Source of the DNA: Monilinia fructicola
Taxonomy: Eukaryota > Ascomycota > Leotiomycetes > Helotiales > Sclerotiniaceae
DNA: 64,000 nt
Direction of reading: 5' to 3'
NCBI GenBank assembly: GCA_008692225.1
Contig: VICG01000007.1
Span: 779,501-843,500 of the forward strand
A model generated the notes under the pieces. The model made no database searches. It was given only the letters and a program-made list of their open reading frames with translations, and was not told the origin of the DNA. The position numbers and the translations under genes were made by a program. Positions 22,864-34,617 of the stretch are shown piece by piece. The first letter of the stretch is position 1, and every line of letters begins with the position of its first letter.

Positions 22864-23139
22864 ATGCCCAACGCTGTAGAGATTGGCATCATCGCTTTCT
22901 GCATGATTGTTCTTTTCGTTATGCTGGTATGGGCTTTCTGCTGGCCTCACAAATACCACAGATACGGGATGGATCATTCAAAAAAAGCTGCGAAACAACG
23001 CTCGCGTACCGCTGGTCGGTCGCACCACGACGTCGAAATGCAGCCTAGACATTGGAATGAGTATGATCATCATTCCAGGAGTGGAAAGACAAGAAAAATG
23101 CCAGTGTATGATGCTGAAAAGAATCACGCGTTTGCATAG
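22864..23139 (+). CDS. Small single-pass membrane protein
   Basis: 91 aa from the ATG at 22864 (MPNAVEIGIIAFCMIVLFVM). The frame is open upstream, but this ATG places the hydrophobic helix (about 6-27, ending in aromatic FCWPHKYHRY) at the N-terminus. The remainder is basic and His-rich (KKAAKQRSRTAGRSHHDVEM), with no domain. An N-out/C-in type III membrane topology is likely from the following positive charges. No family is recognised. It is one of four small membrane-protein genes in 21-26 kb. Confidence 0.6.
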   Translation: MPNAVEIGIIAFCMIVLFVMLVWAFCWPHKYHRYGMDHSKKAAKQRSRTAGRSHHDVEMQPRHWNEYDHHSRSGKTRKMPVYDAEKNHAFA

Positions 23140-24425
23140 CATGACGAATTTCTGACATTCTCTCTCCCGGGCGAATATGGAAGGAAAGCTTCTAGTCTCA
23201 TCTCAGGATACAACATAAAACAATCAAAACTTTACAATTTTTTCCTTAATTTCTTTTCCGCATGTAAATCAAGCCGTGATCAATCCCCCCCCCCCCTCTC
23301 CACTCCCCATTTGACTATTCATGAACGTCTTGAGAATATCTTGGCAAATCGGACTGCAGATATTGCTGGTTTCCCTGACGCAACTCATTGAAAGGAATCA
23401 CGTTGCGCAAATATATTTACATCCATAGTAGCCTACGATCAATGCATCTCCATTTGAATCATCACGAAGAGAGTGTAATTCGTGTTTACTACTCGTGCTT
23501 GTTCGACATGTGCTTCCTCTCTTCATAGTAGGCAGATATGAACTACAAATAAGCTACGCTGAATGTTTCTCAAATGATTCCGCTCAAAGTCGCATGTTTG
23601 TATCCATAAATTGTAAGAATGCTCACGAGGGTGACTTATTTTCTTAAGTATTCCGTTAATTATATCTGCCGGCCACTTACTGCGTATGCAATTAATAAGT
23701 CTATGGCATCTTTCCTTCATTTGTATTTGTACATTTTCACTTTCACATTACTGTGTTTTTATCATTGTATTCGATCAAGTTGAGCTTTTTTCGCTTGGAA
23801 TATTTATTTAGTATTTATAGTTTCCCGGAGGAAGGGGATGCCTCGCTTCCCTCCATGGTGCTGGCAGTGTTGGGTAAAGGGTAGGGGGTATAGCTCGGGT
23901 TGTCCGGGGTATTTCCTACTCAATCAATAACACTCTGTTATGTATTATAGCCTATGGTATGGTAACCATTTTATGAATATGCCGTGCATGTATTGATTTA
24001 CGGGTATGAATGATTTGAGTACATGGATACTTTATGTGGATTTCAATTCGGTTTGTATAGTACGAGTATATCTCGGTAGATTTAATAGTTTGGTAAACAT
24101 GTTTCTCAGGATATGATTTGACATCAACATCAATATTATTTTATTGTTCAACAATTCGGGTTTATGATTCTGGTTTGGGTTGATCTTGACTTGAGGTGAG
24201 GCGAGGCGAGGTGATTTTATCGAATAATCACTTCATCAAAACATACAACAAGCCCTATATGTGTCGACTTTACGGTTAACGGAGGGAATGTTCTGTTATA
24301 CCTTATAGGATGAGATAGATAGTCTAGATCGGATATGGGATACCCATCCCTAGGTGCTAGAGATATCTCAACCAAAAGAATCGGGGCCACCCTAGTCCGA
24401 ACCACCACCCGAGTCCAAGTCTAGC
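23140..24425. other. Intergenic
   Basis: Holds a poly-C run near 23285-23297 and short GAGGC-type repeats near 24195-24212. No supportable gene. Confidence 0.5.
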
Positions 24426-24908
24426 TCAAGATGATCCAGGACCATTCCAACGACCCATCTCCATCATCTGACCCAGATATACGCGATACCACTCCGGAAA
24501 CTCTCGTGCCTCTACATTCCTCACCTCTCTCTCCACCATTGCCCGTATCTTCTGAACTTCATCTTGAGACAGCCCATCATTCATTACGGCAGGATCCGCG
24601 GCCGCCAAACGATCACGCGCGTGATCATTCGCGACGCTTGCTTGCATTCGCAATTGGAGCAAGATCTCTCGGGTTCTCTCCCTTGCCCCTCTTCCGAAGA
24701 TGTATTCGATAACTCGAAGGTTACGTTCGTTGCCCCGAATCGGTGTCCAGAGTGTCAGACCGGCGATGCCTTCTAGGATTGAATTTGCGAAGACCTCGAT
24801 GAGAGTGAAAAGGACGCTCGGGAGTGCGAGGAAGATTAGAATGGGGGTGAAACATAGATAGATTAGAAATCTTACGCCAAAGCGAAGTATTCTCTTGATG
24901 GACATCAT
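24426..24908 (-). CDS. Uncharacterised membrane protein with helical C-terminus
   Basis: 160 aa from the ATG at 24908 (a second ATG follows at once). Residues 3-60 are hydrophobic after a basic start (KRILRFGVRFLIYLCFTPIL and LPSVLFTLIEVFANSILEGI), giving one or two membrane helices. Residues 60-160 are a charged helical tail (ERNLRVIEYIFGRGARERTR, EVQKIRAMVEREVRNVEARE, EWYRVYLGQMMEMGRWNGPG). No cleavable signal or known domain is seen. The composition and intact frame support a real gene. Confidence 0.65.
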   Translation of the reverse strand: MMSIKRILRFGVRFLIYLCFTPILIFLALPSVLFTLIEVFANSILEGIAGLTLWTPIRGNERNLRVIEYIFGRGARERTREILLQLRMQASVANDHARDRLAAADPAVMNDGLSQDEVQKIRAMVEREVRNVEAREFPEWYRVYLGQMMEMGRWNGPGSS

Positions 24909-25447
24909 GTTTGAATAGAGGTCGTGGTAAGGTGTCTTGGGTTGTTTGTGTTTCGGGTTTTTCTGGTTGTATTCTCTTAGGCGGTTCTTGGGGAAGCGTG
25001 AAAGATTCTATTGTCAGATGTAGTCGGAGAAGAAACAAAAAAAAGAATGGAGCTACTCCCCCACCCCCCCCTCCCCCGGCCTTTTTGTATCGTCGAGATT
25101 TTGCCATAGATTTGTTGTGCATTTGTTCTGGTGTTATTCTGGCACTGTTTGCTTTAGGGCTGAGGATCTAAAGTTGATTATTTATACTCGAATTTGCTAA
25201 TTTACGGATTGATATAACAGGAACATGAACTCACTATCACGGTGAATATTTATATTTTGGCATAACAGCTGATTGATGAAAACATTATATTTAAACTTGA
25301 TCTATGATTATTTAAGAAACGTGCTTATTTAAGAAACGTGCTGTGGGGGTTATACTTCAAGATGCATACTTTTCGCGAGACACACTTTATACAAATATCT
25401 AGATTAATAAACCAAGGTTGACCATACATCTTAGACCAACAGTCCAT

Positions 25448-25684
25448 TCACCCAGTTGCACTCTCATACCTCAGCGCTCCACGAACCACATCACCATCCC
25501 GATACTTCTCGCGCACAATACCCGCATTGAAACTCGTGCGATTTGCTACGCCACGACTTGCAATCTTATTTGTGAGAATGATGATGGCGATGACGAAGCA
25601 AATGGTCATCGGGACGATGATGAACCAGAAGAAGATGATGAGTGATACCCAGAGAATCAGTTGGTCGTACCATAGCATTGCCAT
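25448..25684 (-). CDS. Small membrane protein
   Basis: 78 aa, ATG at 25684. A long hydrophobic region (residues 8-42, YDQLILWVSLIIFFWFIIVP then MTICFVIAIIILT) can form two tight membrane helices. It is followed by a basic soluble tail (KIASRGVANRTSFNAGIVRE). It lies 540 bases from the similarly oriented membrane gene at 24426-24908 but shares no obvious sequence with it. No family is recognised. Confidence 0.55.
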   Translation of the reverse strand: MAMLWYDQLILWVSLIIFFWFIIVPMTICFVIAIIILTNKIASRGVANRTSFNAGIVREKYRDGDVVRGALRYESATG

Positions 25685-28102
25685 TATGTGGTCTGGGGTT
25701 GGGGCTGATCTTTTGCTTGTGGATTAGTGTGGAGGGCTGTTTACGATTGTTTGGTAACGGCAGAGGGATATTTTTAGAGGGGACTGTTATTGGGAACATC
25801 TCTGCTTCTTTTACACATGTAGATTGTAGCTGTTCAAAAAACTGTTCCGAGGCTTAAGTTCGCGCGAAAATTCCTTGATCACCCCTATATTTTCGTCGAG
25901 CTGATTATAGATATTCTTGTTCCCCCAATATAAATTGATCAGATCTTGAAAGTCGCGACACTGATCAGAATCTTCGGTCAACAGAATCATAAACATACAT
26001 ATTTACTCCCCCAAAAAATTACCATTGCCTTAATACACCTAAGAAGGGGCCACTTGATACCTATTCTTTTTTGTAAAGCATCACCATCACAATACTTCTT
26101 TCTTGCTACCTCTGAGCCTTTCTAGGTCACGATTCAGTCTACTAGCCACCTCTCAAGCACATTTGCGACGTTAATCATGCCAAAGTCCTACATGAAACAA
26201 TTGCAGCTGGAAAGACAGTATCGAGGAATATATAGAAGACATAGACAAAGCTTACTGGGAATGAGATCAGTTGTCTCGGTCATCAAGGTGGGTTTTAGCA
26301 AGGAATTCAATCATCTGTTCGATTTCCCTCATTAAATCTGTGGAAAAGAGGGCAACCTGGACTTCAAACAATCTGCAATATCCCCTCCCCCAAAAACCTT
26401 CCAAAACGTGCTCACAAAACATCCCACGTCTTCCCAAATGCCACCATACGAGCTTGAGCACAGGAAATAGTGATTTCGTGGGAAACAAAGAAAGAGCAGG
26501 GAGAGGTAAAAATAGAACTTTCTATTCAGACACTGTCCGTATGAAATCAAGCCCACATCCTTGCGCACTAAATCACAAAAAATGCATGAATAATGAAAAC
26601 ACCAAGATTGAAGCTTCCCCTCGATCTCGAAACAAGTTTTCGCACATATATATTGAACGGGGCATGTTGAGTCCTCGGTTGCCCATTCACGGCCCTCAGC
26701 AAATATATTATTCAGCTTGGACAATAAACCAACTGCGCGTGTTCTAGAAATGTATCAGCCGAGAAATAAATAATCTTTACCACCGGGATATGGATTATCT
26801 GTAAAACACATATTCTGATGACTTATTGGGGAGAAACGCAAGAATATATATATTTGTGCATAGGAGAATCCCCGTAACATCTCCTTAGTGAACCTGTGCT
26901 CGGGCGCGGAAGAAAACTCAGCAAGCTGCCTTTTCCAAGTCGAATAAATCTACTCCCACTTATTTCTCCTTCCCTCAATCTCTTCCTCTTAGGGATCCTC
27001 AGAACCTTGCAGTCATCCCTATTACTTGTCCCCGCATGGCAGACGCCGAATTATCCAGTTCTCTCACCGTTACCAAGCTTTCACAAGCATTGCAGTTCCA
27101 TATAGGCCATCTTATTGAAGAAGCGAAGTATGACCAGACTATAAATCAAGCTACTTTCTTCTACTCATATGTATTGAGAAGACACCTCATCCACGGAGGT
27201 GATCCAAATATCTGACATCCTACCTTCACTGCTGCAATACTGATTGTTGTGGATTAAAGCCTGTGCCCTTGGCATGCCACAACGCCTCCCTTCTATGTTA
27301 AAAAATTCCCACATGTTGAACCCCGTCCCTTTGAACTCGTCACCGTGGCTGAAAATATTACATTCGAGATCAAGCACGCGTGATTGAGGTTGCTCAGATC
27401 AGGAATTCCTCATGCTAACGGGGAGAAATTTTATGCGCTGCCAGATATACTCCGCATCAACAAAAGTCACAAACAATCATACCCCAACATATCATAGATA
27501 TATACTCGTAGCTTCTGAAAACTGGGTGACAAATTACAACTATTCGGTATACGCGGAGTGTCACCAGAAAACATCATCAAAGGGCTTTCCCATAAAAAAA
27601 ACATCCTGCAATTTCACTTTTCCTTTCGCCCGAAAACTGGATTGTTCTTGCGCAGGACGGAGCAGGATTCTTGGGTTTTCTACTCAGAAAGGGGAAGATA
27701 GCATAAGGATAGATGTATCGCTATATCTGCGAAGAAACGATCGAGGACAAATCTGATAAACCATTTCGGCCATGAACCTGGTGCCCATAAAAGGGAGCCT
27801 GCTGGTCTGATATAATCGTAATTAATGACACATACCCACTTGGGCCATAAAATGGATATCCTCTGCGAGTTTATTCCGAGTATTGATTATTGGTGATCCA
27901 TCGAAAGCTTTAATACTATGCTATGCCATCATGTTTCCTCGTCCCATATCCCATACATGCACATTATCTCATTCCTCATCCGATGCATGAAAGTAAACGC
28001 CTTGCCTTTCAGATGTGCCCACTTACCACGTCTCAAAATGCAAAACAATCCCTCCACTCGCTTATAAGCAACAGCCAGATATCAGAAAAGAAACATCCTT
28101 TT
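25685..28102. other. Mostly intergenic; weak small-ORF candidates
   Basis: No confident gene. An ATG at 26177 opens 52 basic codons (MPKSYMKQLQLERQYRGIYR) that may be spliced on at a GTGGGT. A minus-strand frame ends EQMIEFLAKTHLDDRDN at about 26267. Neither can be completed. Confidence 0.4.
27036..27215 (+). CDS. Possible 59-aa small protein
   Basis: The ATG at 27036 gives a complete 59-aa frame with normal composition (MADAELSSSLTVTKLSQALQ at the N-terminus, an amphipathic helix, then ATFFYSYVLRRHLIHGGD). It could instead be the first exon of a longer gene, since a GTATGA donor occurs within it. No family is recognised. Confidence 0.3.
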   Translation: MADAELSSSLTVTKLSQALQFHIGHLIEEAKYDQTINQATFFYSYVLRRHLIHGGDPNI

Positions 28103-30332
28103 TTAAACCCCGTTCTGATACCAATGCTCATGAACTCCTAGTCTTCCATTACACATACCTGGCCCAAACCAATCAAACAACTCTACTATCAGAAAATGAA
28201 ATACCAAAAGACTGCCAGATATGCCCCAGGTTATTCTTGTCCCAAGGCCTAGTTCGATGGCCGCTACAATTACGAGCGGGTACCAAATCAATCTTCTTGC
28301 AAGAGAAGATAGACATGGTTTTGTTATCATGAAAACTTTGAAAAGAAATATTGATACTCTAGCTAGTAGAGTAAGCGATTGCTCATTGTGATGAGCCCAT
28401 GTTTTAAAATAGTGACGATAGAGGGATATACGATTCATAAAAAAAGACATTGGTGTGGTGGGGGGTGGCATCAAAAGAGGAGTAGTAATGAGAGGTTTTG
28501 GTGTAGAACTAGAGGGTCGACGCCGACTAACTTCAACAGCGAGTTGGGAGGTTGGTGTGGGTGAGGATGAGCGAGATGAGGCATCGGACAAGGCATCTTC
28601 AAGATAAGCTCTTGAGCGCACCCGTTTCGGATCGCGTTCAATTACTGGTGTTGCAGGTGGCACTGGTGAATCAATAGCTTGAATTCTTCCACGAATTCCC
28701 GATACACTACCATGCCGTACTCGCGCTGGATTCTGTAATCCTCTTTCCGTTCGAATTGCTTCTAGAATTTCATTTGCACTAGGCCGATCGTTAGGATTGA
28801 CAGCGAGCAGTCTCTTCAAAAAATTGTATAGCTGATTTGGTAATTCTGGCCGCTCACGTCGCTCGTCTTGGAATCCTGACCATGTACTAATTTCCGCGCG
28901 AAGTAGATCCATGTCTTCGAAGTCTTCCTCAAAACTATCTGCACTTTTGTAGGGAAGTCGTCTGAAACACATAAAATAAAGTATCATCCCCAAACTGAAG
29001 ATGTCAGATTTTGTGGTGAAATTTCCATAACAGCCAAATTGATCTTGTTTCAAGACCTCGGGAGCACAATATGATATTGTGCCTGTATTTCCGGTTGACT
29101 TTCTCATAACATTTTCTGCTTGAACTTCACCAAAGTCGCTTATGAGGCATCGCATATCACTTCCATCTTGATGTAGCAAACAATTGCTTGGTTTCAAATC
29201 TCGATGAATGTAGTTTGAGGCGTGTAGGTGTGCAAGACCTGACGTAATATCCTTGAAGAAAGAGTAAATTTCCTCAAACTGCAACTTTCGTTGAGATGAC
29301 CTCAAATCTGGCCTTTCTGAAGCACCCCTTGATCTCCTTCGCATTCGTTCTTTCAATTGTTCGTTGGTGGTCTGAACGTTACGCGTAGGGCCAGCGATAT
29401 AGCGGAGTAAATCTCCCGAGTTGCAATATTGTTGAAGGATGAAGGCGCATGGTACCGAGGGACTGAATCGATTCAATTGAACATCTTCGAGCCAGACATG
29501 GCGATAAGATACGAGATTGGGGTGAGAAAGTCCTTGCAACAGTTGGACTTCAATAAGGACTGTAGAAGTGAGTATAAGGATATCTTTTCTTGGAATAGAA
29601 TCACATACCTTTCTCTAACCATGTATGATTATCTCCCACAGGTACTCTCTTACACGCAAATTGACCTAATGACGTATCAGCACTTACTCTCGCATGTTTA
29701 ACATCTTCCATACCTAGGGCGACCCCATCAAGCTCATGGCGGACTAAAAGAACTACCCCCTTCCCTCCACGACCCAGCTCCTTCACCTCGGTGAAAAATC
29801 TCTTGAAATAGTTCGGGCTGAAAGCTTCCTTCTTTATGGTGTGTCCTGTACGAACTGCCGGAGTACTCGTCACAAATTCCACATTATGTTCTGTATCATC
29901 TACATAATCCCCAGATGGTGAAGCAGGCTGAACGAGCTTGCGAATTGGACTTGAGGGTGGTTGTTCATTGGCACCACTGTTTGCAGCATGTAGCATGCGA
30001 AAGTACTCTGGCGCTATGAAAGCATTTGCTCGAGCGGAAGGGGGAGGTTGTCTTTCAGGAGATGGTGCTCGCAATGGTCGGTGGCATGTTGGACAGTCAT
30101 TCAATGTAATACTTGGAGGGGCACTCCGCAGAGCCAATTGTTGAGTATTAGGATCTCGCACGACGATCGCATCATTATGTCGACTATAGAAAAGAAGTAA
30201 ATGTCAGTTGCTGATACATCCAGTAGAATTTAACCTCTCGATACTTTCTACATTGCCATTGGGAGAATGATATAATGAAACTTACAGCACAATCTCTCGA
30301 CTGTCTCGAGATGAATATGGGACCAAAGACAT
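28103..30332 (-). CDS. IKS1: IKS1-type serine/threonine protein kinase
   Basis: Three exons, 30332-30286, 30183-29609 and 29559-28103, with introns of 102 and 49 bp. The 692-aa product is intact. The N-terminal 120 residues have a CPTC pair (46-49) and Pro-rich linkers. The Iks1 signature FKRFFTEVKELGRGGKGVV leads into the kinase domain: glycine loop at about 153-158, Lys194 in FACKR, HRDLKPSN at 326-333, DFG at 349-351 and CAPE at 372-375. A basic insertion (KERMRRRSRGASERPDLRSS) sits in the N-lobe/C-lobe junction as in the family. After the kinase domain, two hydrophobic segments (about 626-670) suggest C-terminal membrane association. Yeast Iks1 is a poorly characterised kinase and its substrates are unknown. 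Only the family assignment is firm. Confidence 0.93.
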
Positions 30333-30599
30333 GATAGAGGAGAGAGTTGGTATGATGTAACTAAAGAATTGAATTTACAAACAAGATCTTTTCGACCTTC
30401 TTATGCTGCCACATTGTTTATTCTTTGAGCGGTACTTTATAAGTCAACCGTGAATACAAGAAAGCCAGAATTGTAATTGTGATTGTGACAATGTGAAGGG
30501 GTACACAATGGAATTCTCAAAGTGATTTGTAGAAATGAGAGGATATTATCATTCATGTTCATAGAGAACTATGGATGGATCCATGGATCCATGGATGTT

Positions 30600-30975
30600 T
30601 ATGATTTCAATAAAGAAGTCATAACCTTTATAAGTAATATAAATTGTATAAATAATATAAATAATATAAATAATGTATAAATAATATAAATAATATAAAT
30701 AATATAAATAATAATAAATAATATAAATAATATAAATAATATAAATAATATAAATAATATAAATAATATAAATAATATAAATAATATAAATAATATAAAT
30801 AATATAAATAATATAAATATAAATAATATAAATAATATAAAATAATATAAATAATATAAATAATATATAATAATATAAATAATATAAATAATATAAATAA
30901 TATAAATAATATAAATAATATAAATAATATAAATAATATAAATAATATAAATAATATAAATAATATAAAATATAT
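30600..30975. repeat. AT-rich minisatellite, 9-bp unit TAATATAAA
   Basis: About 40 units of (TAATATAAA) run nearly without interruption, with occasional unit-length variants (ATATAAATATAAAT, AATAATAAAT). Just upstream of it are ATGGATCC/GGATCCAT inverted repeats (30571-30600). Confidence 0.9.
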
Positions 30976-32674
30976 AGTATAGTTAATAATAATACTAATA
31001 ATATTTAATATTTCTTATTATTAGATTAGTAGTAAATTAATAAAAATAAAAATAACTATTTTTATAATTTTAAAAATTTCGAATATTATTTTGATATTTC
31101 TCTTTATATTTTATTATTTTTTAATCCTATTAAGATAAAATATTATTATAGCTAATATAATTATTCTAGTAGTATTTAATATATATAGTAGGCTTCTTTG
31201 AATTACTAATATAAATAGATAAACAAGTAAATAGTAATACTACTATTTTTCTTTTTCTTTTATTATCTTTTTTATAATCAATATAATGATTTTCTAGGCG
31301 TATATTGATATATATACTAGAGTAGTAAGTTTCGTCAATCACTAATATAGGTAGGTAGGTAGGTAAGTAGGTAGTAACACTATCGCATTATTAGCATAAC
31401 TTTGGCTTTGAAAGTCAAAAGTCTTACTTATATTATTATGATTACAACGTCCATCAAGTATGTATGATGACTTACACGAAAGGCAAACGGGGAAAGGGAG
31501 ACTGGAGTTGTGACATATTGCTCTAGTCACCTAAGTATCAGGTTATCAGGTGGACAACTACATCTGTTCTAGATCAAGTTTATCGTATGATTCTAAGATG
31601 ATATAGATGCCGGCAGTTCCAGCAGTCTGGAATAAGGAACTCTTCTATCAAGATACACCATACTTGGTACTAGTGATACTAGACATCCCCCGCTACTGAG
31701 CACCTCTCAAGCCATACATCTCTCAAGACTGGGCATCTTTCAATACTAGACAGCTCTCACCACTACTCTACCTAGCATGGAAGCCATCTGCGATGGGCTT
31801 TTGTTATTCTCTACCCTCACACCACCGGCATGCACACACACATCGACAGCGGAAGTAACCCTAAAATTCCACATCAGAAAGATACAATACCAAATCACGC
31901 CGAAGATGATCGGCGAGGGTAGTTTCAAAGCATGCTGTACCACACCATCGCCTCGCCAACATCCGCCACTGGATATCCAGACGTCAAATCAATAAATCGT
32001 ACATCTCCACATGTACCGAGCCGACAGCATGCTTTATACACATGGTAACGCGATGATGTGTGCGTCTTGCATACATTATATTGGATCCGGAGAATTATGT
32101 CCGTTGCCGCGTGGACAACATGAGTTGGTTCTCGAAGACGGAAAGGCACAGAGAAGGGTGGCCTTTGTGTTTATCCGAGCAACGCAAAGACAAGGGGAAA
32201 TAAGCATATTCGACAATGAATACGTGGATGCAGATGGAAACAAAGAAACTCAAGGACTATAATCTAAGGCACGTGCCGGGGATCAATCCTATAGTGGTTC
32301 CTTCAGATTGCAATTGGTTTGCAAGATATTCGTCACAACTAAAGGTGGAGGCAAGATCTTGTATCTATTATTGGATTCGAAAGTCTTTGTTTCCAAATCC
32401 CCAATTTTCTCGTTCGATTCGACTTGTGCCTGATCTAAATAATGGAGTCTGCTACAAGTACACCTATTGGTGTCTTGCGGTAGATTTTCTCTTGCCAAGG
32501 ATGCCAATCTTCGATATAACAAAGAGTGTGATTGATATTGTTCTACCATGAAATCTGGTGACCCCCTTTGTTGGAGAGATTATTTACCAATACCGTCTAT
32601 CTCCTCTTATCAGTCCAACGGTAAGTCTCAACTTGGAGGCCAAGCTGGCTTTGGAGTCTCTTGTTGCAGTCAAC
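30976..32674. other. AT-rich island then intergenic; possible 83-aa ORF at 32011-32262
   Basis: 30976-31330 is a stop-dense AT island. A (GGTA)n tract lies near 31350-31372. The plus-strand ATG at 32011 gives 83 aa with a CASC pair and the tail VAFVFIRATQRQGEISIF. The composition is plausible but there is no other support. Confidence 0.4.
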
Positions 32675-33337
32675 ATGGGTCAAGAAAGTTTGATAATTGC
32701 TGTCATAATCATCGTTGTTACTGTTATCGGAGGTGCGGTAGCATTTTCCCTCTGGCATAAATTGCGGAGATCAAGACGACATGGGGAAGCAGTAGAGATG
32801 AGGAACATACGCGAACGTCGCACAGAGGACTACCCCATACGAGAACATGATCCAGATGGTCGACGTGTGCGAGAACGGGCTCCAAATAGTCGTGCACAAG
32901 ACCGTGATCCAGATGGTGGTCCAAGTATAGCAGAGATTGTATGCGACACACCCGGACATTCCGCAGGGGGAACAGAAAGGAATGAACAGGAAGCTGGTCG
33001 AAGTTTAGCAGATATTGTAAATCCCCCACCACGACATCCTGGAAAGTCAGCTACAGATCTTTCAAAGAGGGGAAAGGAAAGGGATAAGAGTGGTGCATCA
33101 CAGGAAACCCCAAGTACATCCGCTACGGAAAGCAGCGTACCAGATCCTGTACCGAAGTCTCCTGCACACGCCGAAATACCAGCAAACAGTCTTTTGGCAA
33201 AAAGCAAAGGAAAACGAGCCCCAGGCAAGATACGGAAAGCAGTGCCCAATCCTGAAGACAGCGATACGCTATTAATTCGAGTCGAATCATCTCCAAGTCG
33301 TTCTCAAGACGATAACAGTGTTAGATCAGAGTCATGA
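32675..33337 (+). CDS. Single-pass membrane protein with long charged tail
   Basis: 220 aa from the ATG at 32675. The open frame extends upstream, but this ATG puts the only hydrophobic helix (MGQESLIIAVIIIVVTVIGG, residues 5-27) at the N-terminus, followed by a basic stop-transfer (HKLRRSRRHGE). The cytosolic tail is disordered, Arg/Asp/Pro-rich. It contains a near-repeat (GGPSIAEIVCDTPGHSAG and AGRSLADIVNPPPRHPG) and repeated R-E-[RH]-x-P-[DN]-x-R units (REHDPDGRRVRERAPNSR). No catalytic domain or known family is seen. The frame is intact. Confidence 0.7.
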   Translation: MGQESLIIAVIIIVVTVIGGAVAFSLWHKLRRSRRHGEAVEMRNIRERRTEDYPIREHDPDGRRVRERAPNSRAQDRDPDGGPSIAEIVCDTPGHSAGGTERNEQEAGRSLADIVNPPPRHPGKSATDLSKRGKERDKSGASQETPSTSATESSVPDPVPKSPAHAEIPANSLLAKSKGKRAPGKIRKAVPNPEDSDTLLIRVESSPSRSQDDNSVRSES

Positions 33338-34617
33338 TTGTATCGACTAAGATGCCACTCAGAGAGGAGCTGGTATCCATCAATCAAGTAACAACCTCGT
33401 CAGAACAATACGTGCATATTCACTGAATGGACTTGACTGCTTTAGCAGCAGGCCAGGGAGTATTGATTTTGCTTCGAAATTGCATCTCCATATATCAACC
33501 GGGAATCGAGGTATCGCCGAATCTAGAGAGTAAGAGCAATACTCAACTCTAAAGCATGGAGAGAAGATTCGAGAGTATGGATAAGAGAGAAAAGCATTAA
33601 ACCTCAAGAGCCCAAGCCAAACGATGCTCAAAGAAAGCGAGACTTATAACCACGCTGTAAATCATACATGAATCGAAGATAGAATATAAAAATTGTTGCT
33701 GCGTGATACATATCAACTTCCATCAGCATCATCATCATCATCACCACAACTACCAGCCCTCCCCCCGTCACCCAAAACATATTTCACCACCAAATCATCC
33801 AAACACAAAAAGCCCCAAGCACGAATGAATACGAGCAACTCCCCTCACACCCCATCCCCAAACCACACATTGATCACACGGTCCAAACCCGTCAAGCATA
33901 ACCACGTGCACACCACTCAACCCTTTATCGACAAAAGATGCAAGATGCAAGATGCAAGATGCAAGATCCAACATCCAACATCCCCAAGCCCAACAATCTC
34001 AACGCAACCCAAGCCCAAGCCACCGCTTCAATTCATCTCACACCAAACACCAAATACTAAAAATTCCACCTGACAATAGCAACCGCCCCTCGAATCCATT
34101 CATCCTAATCTCTCATCCATCCATCCATCCACTAACGAACAAAAAAAAAAGGATTAAAAAAAAAGCTATCAAGTAAATATAAGCAAGTATATCTTCGGCC
34201 AAAGAAGTGATTGGTGTATATATACACAGCCAGCTCCAATTGAAATCTGGATCCCCATCTGGATCTGCATCTGGATCTGGATCTGCATCTGGATCTGCAT
34301 CTTGAATCACGGAGATGATATTATATAGATAGATAAGAATTTAGACGTGATGGTTAGGAAGTGAGGCATTAACCTCGACGTAGCTATCTCGGTAGCTGAA
34401 CGTGCTAGTCGTAAGGGTTATCATCATGATCGAGAAAGATGAGATGGAAAGATACAATTTATACGAGAGAGAGAAAGAGCAAAAAGGTATCTCAGGCCTA
34501 AACAGGCCCAACGACGAATATCCCAATATCCCAAATTCCACCTTCCAACTCCGCCACCATTCCGCGTCGCTCGAAAACATAGTATGAGCATGATAAAGTC
34601 CCACAACCGATCGACTC
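33338..34617. other. Intergenic with simple repeats
   Basis: An A/C-rich stretch at 33700-34140 and a (GGATCT/GCATCT)n tract at about 34246-34306 generate spurious frames. No gene is seen. Confidence 0.5.

Noticed and set aside
26271..26747. 158-aa plus and 130-aa minus overlapping frames
   Set aside because: Both begin at non-ATG codons, have atypical composition, and neither has a plausible splice partner.
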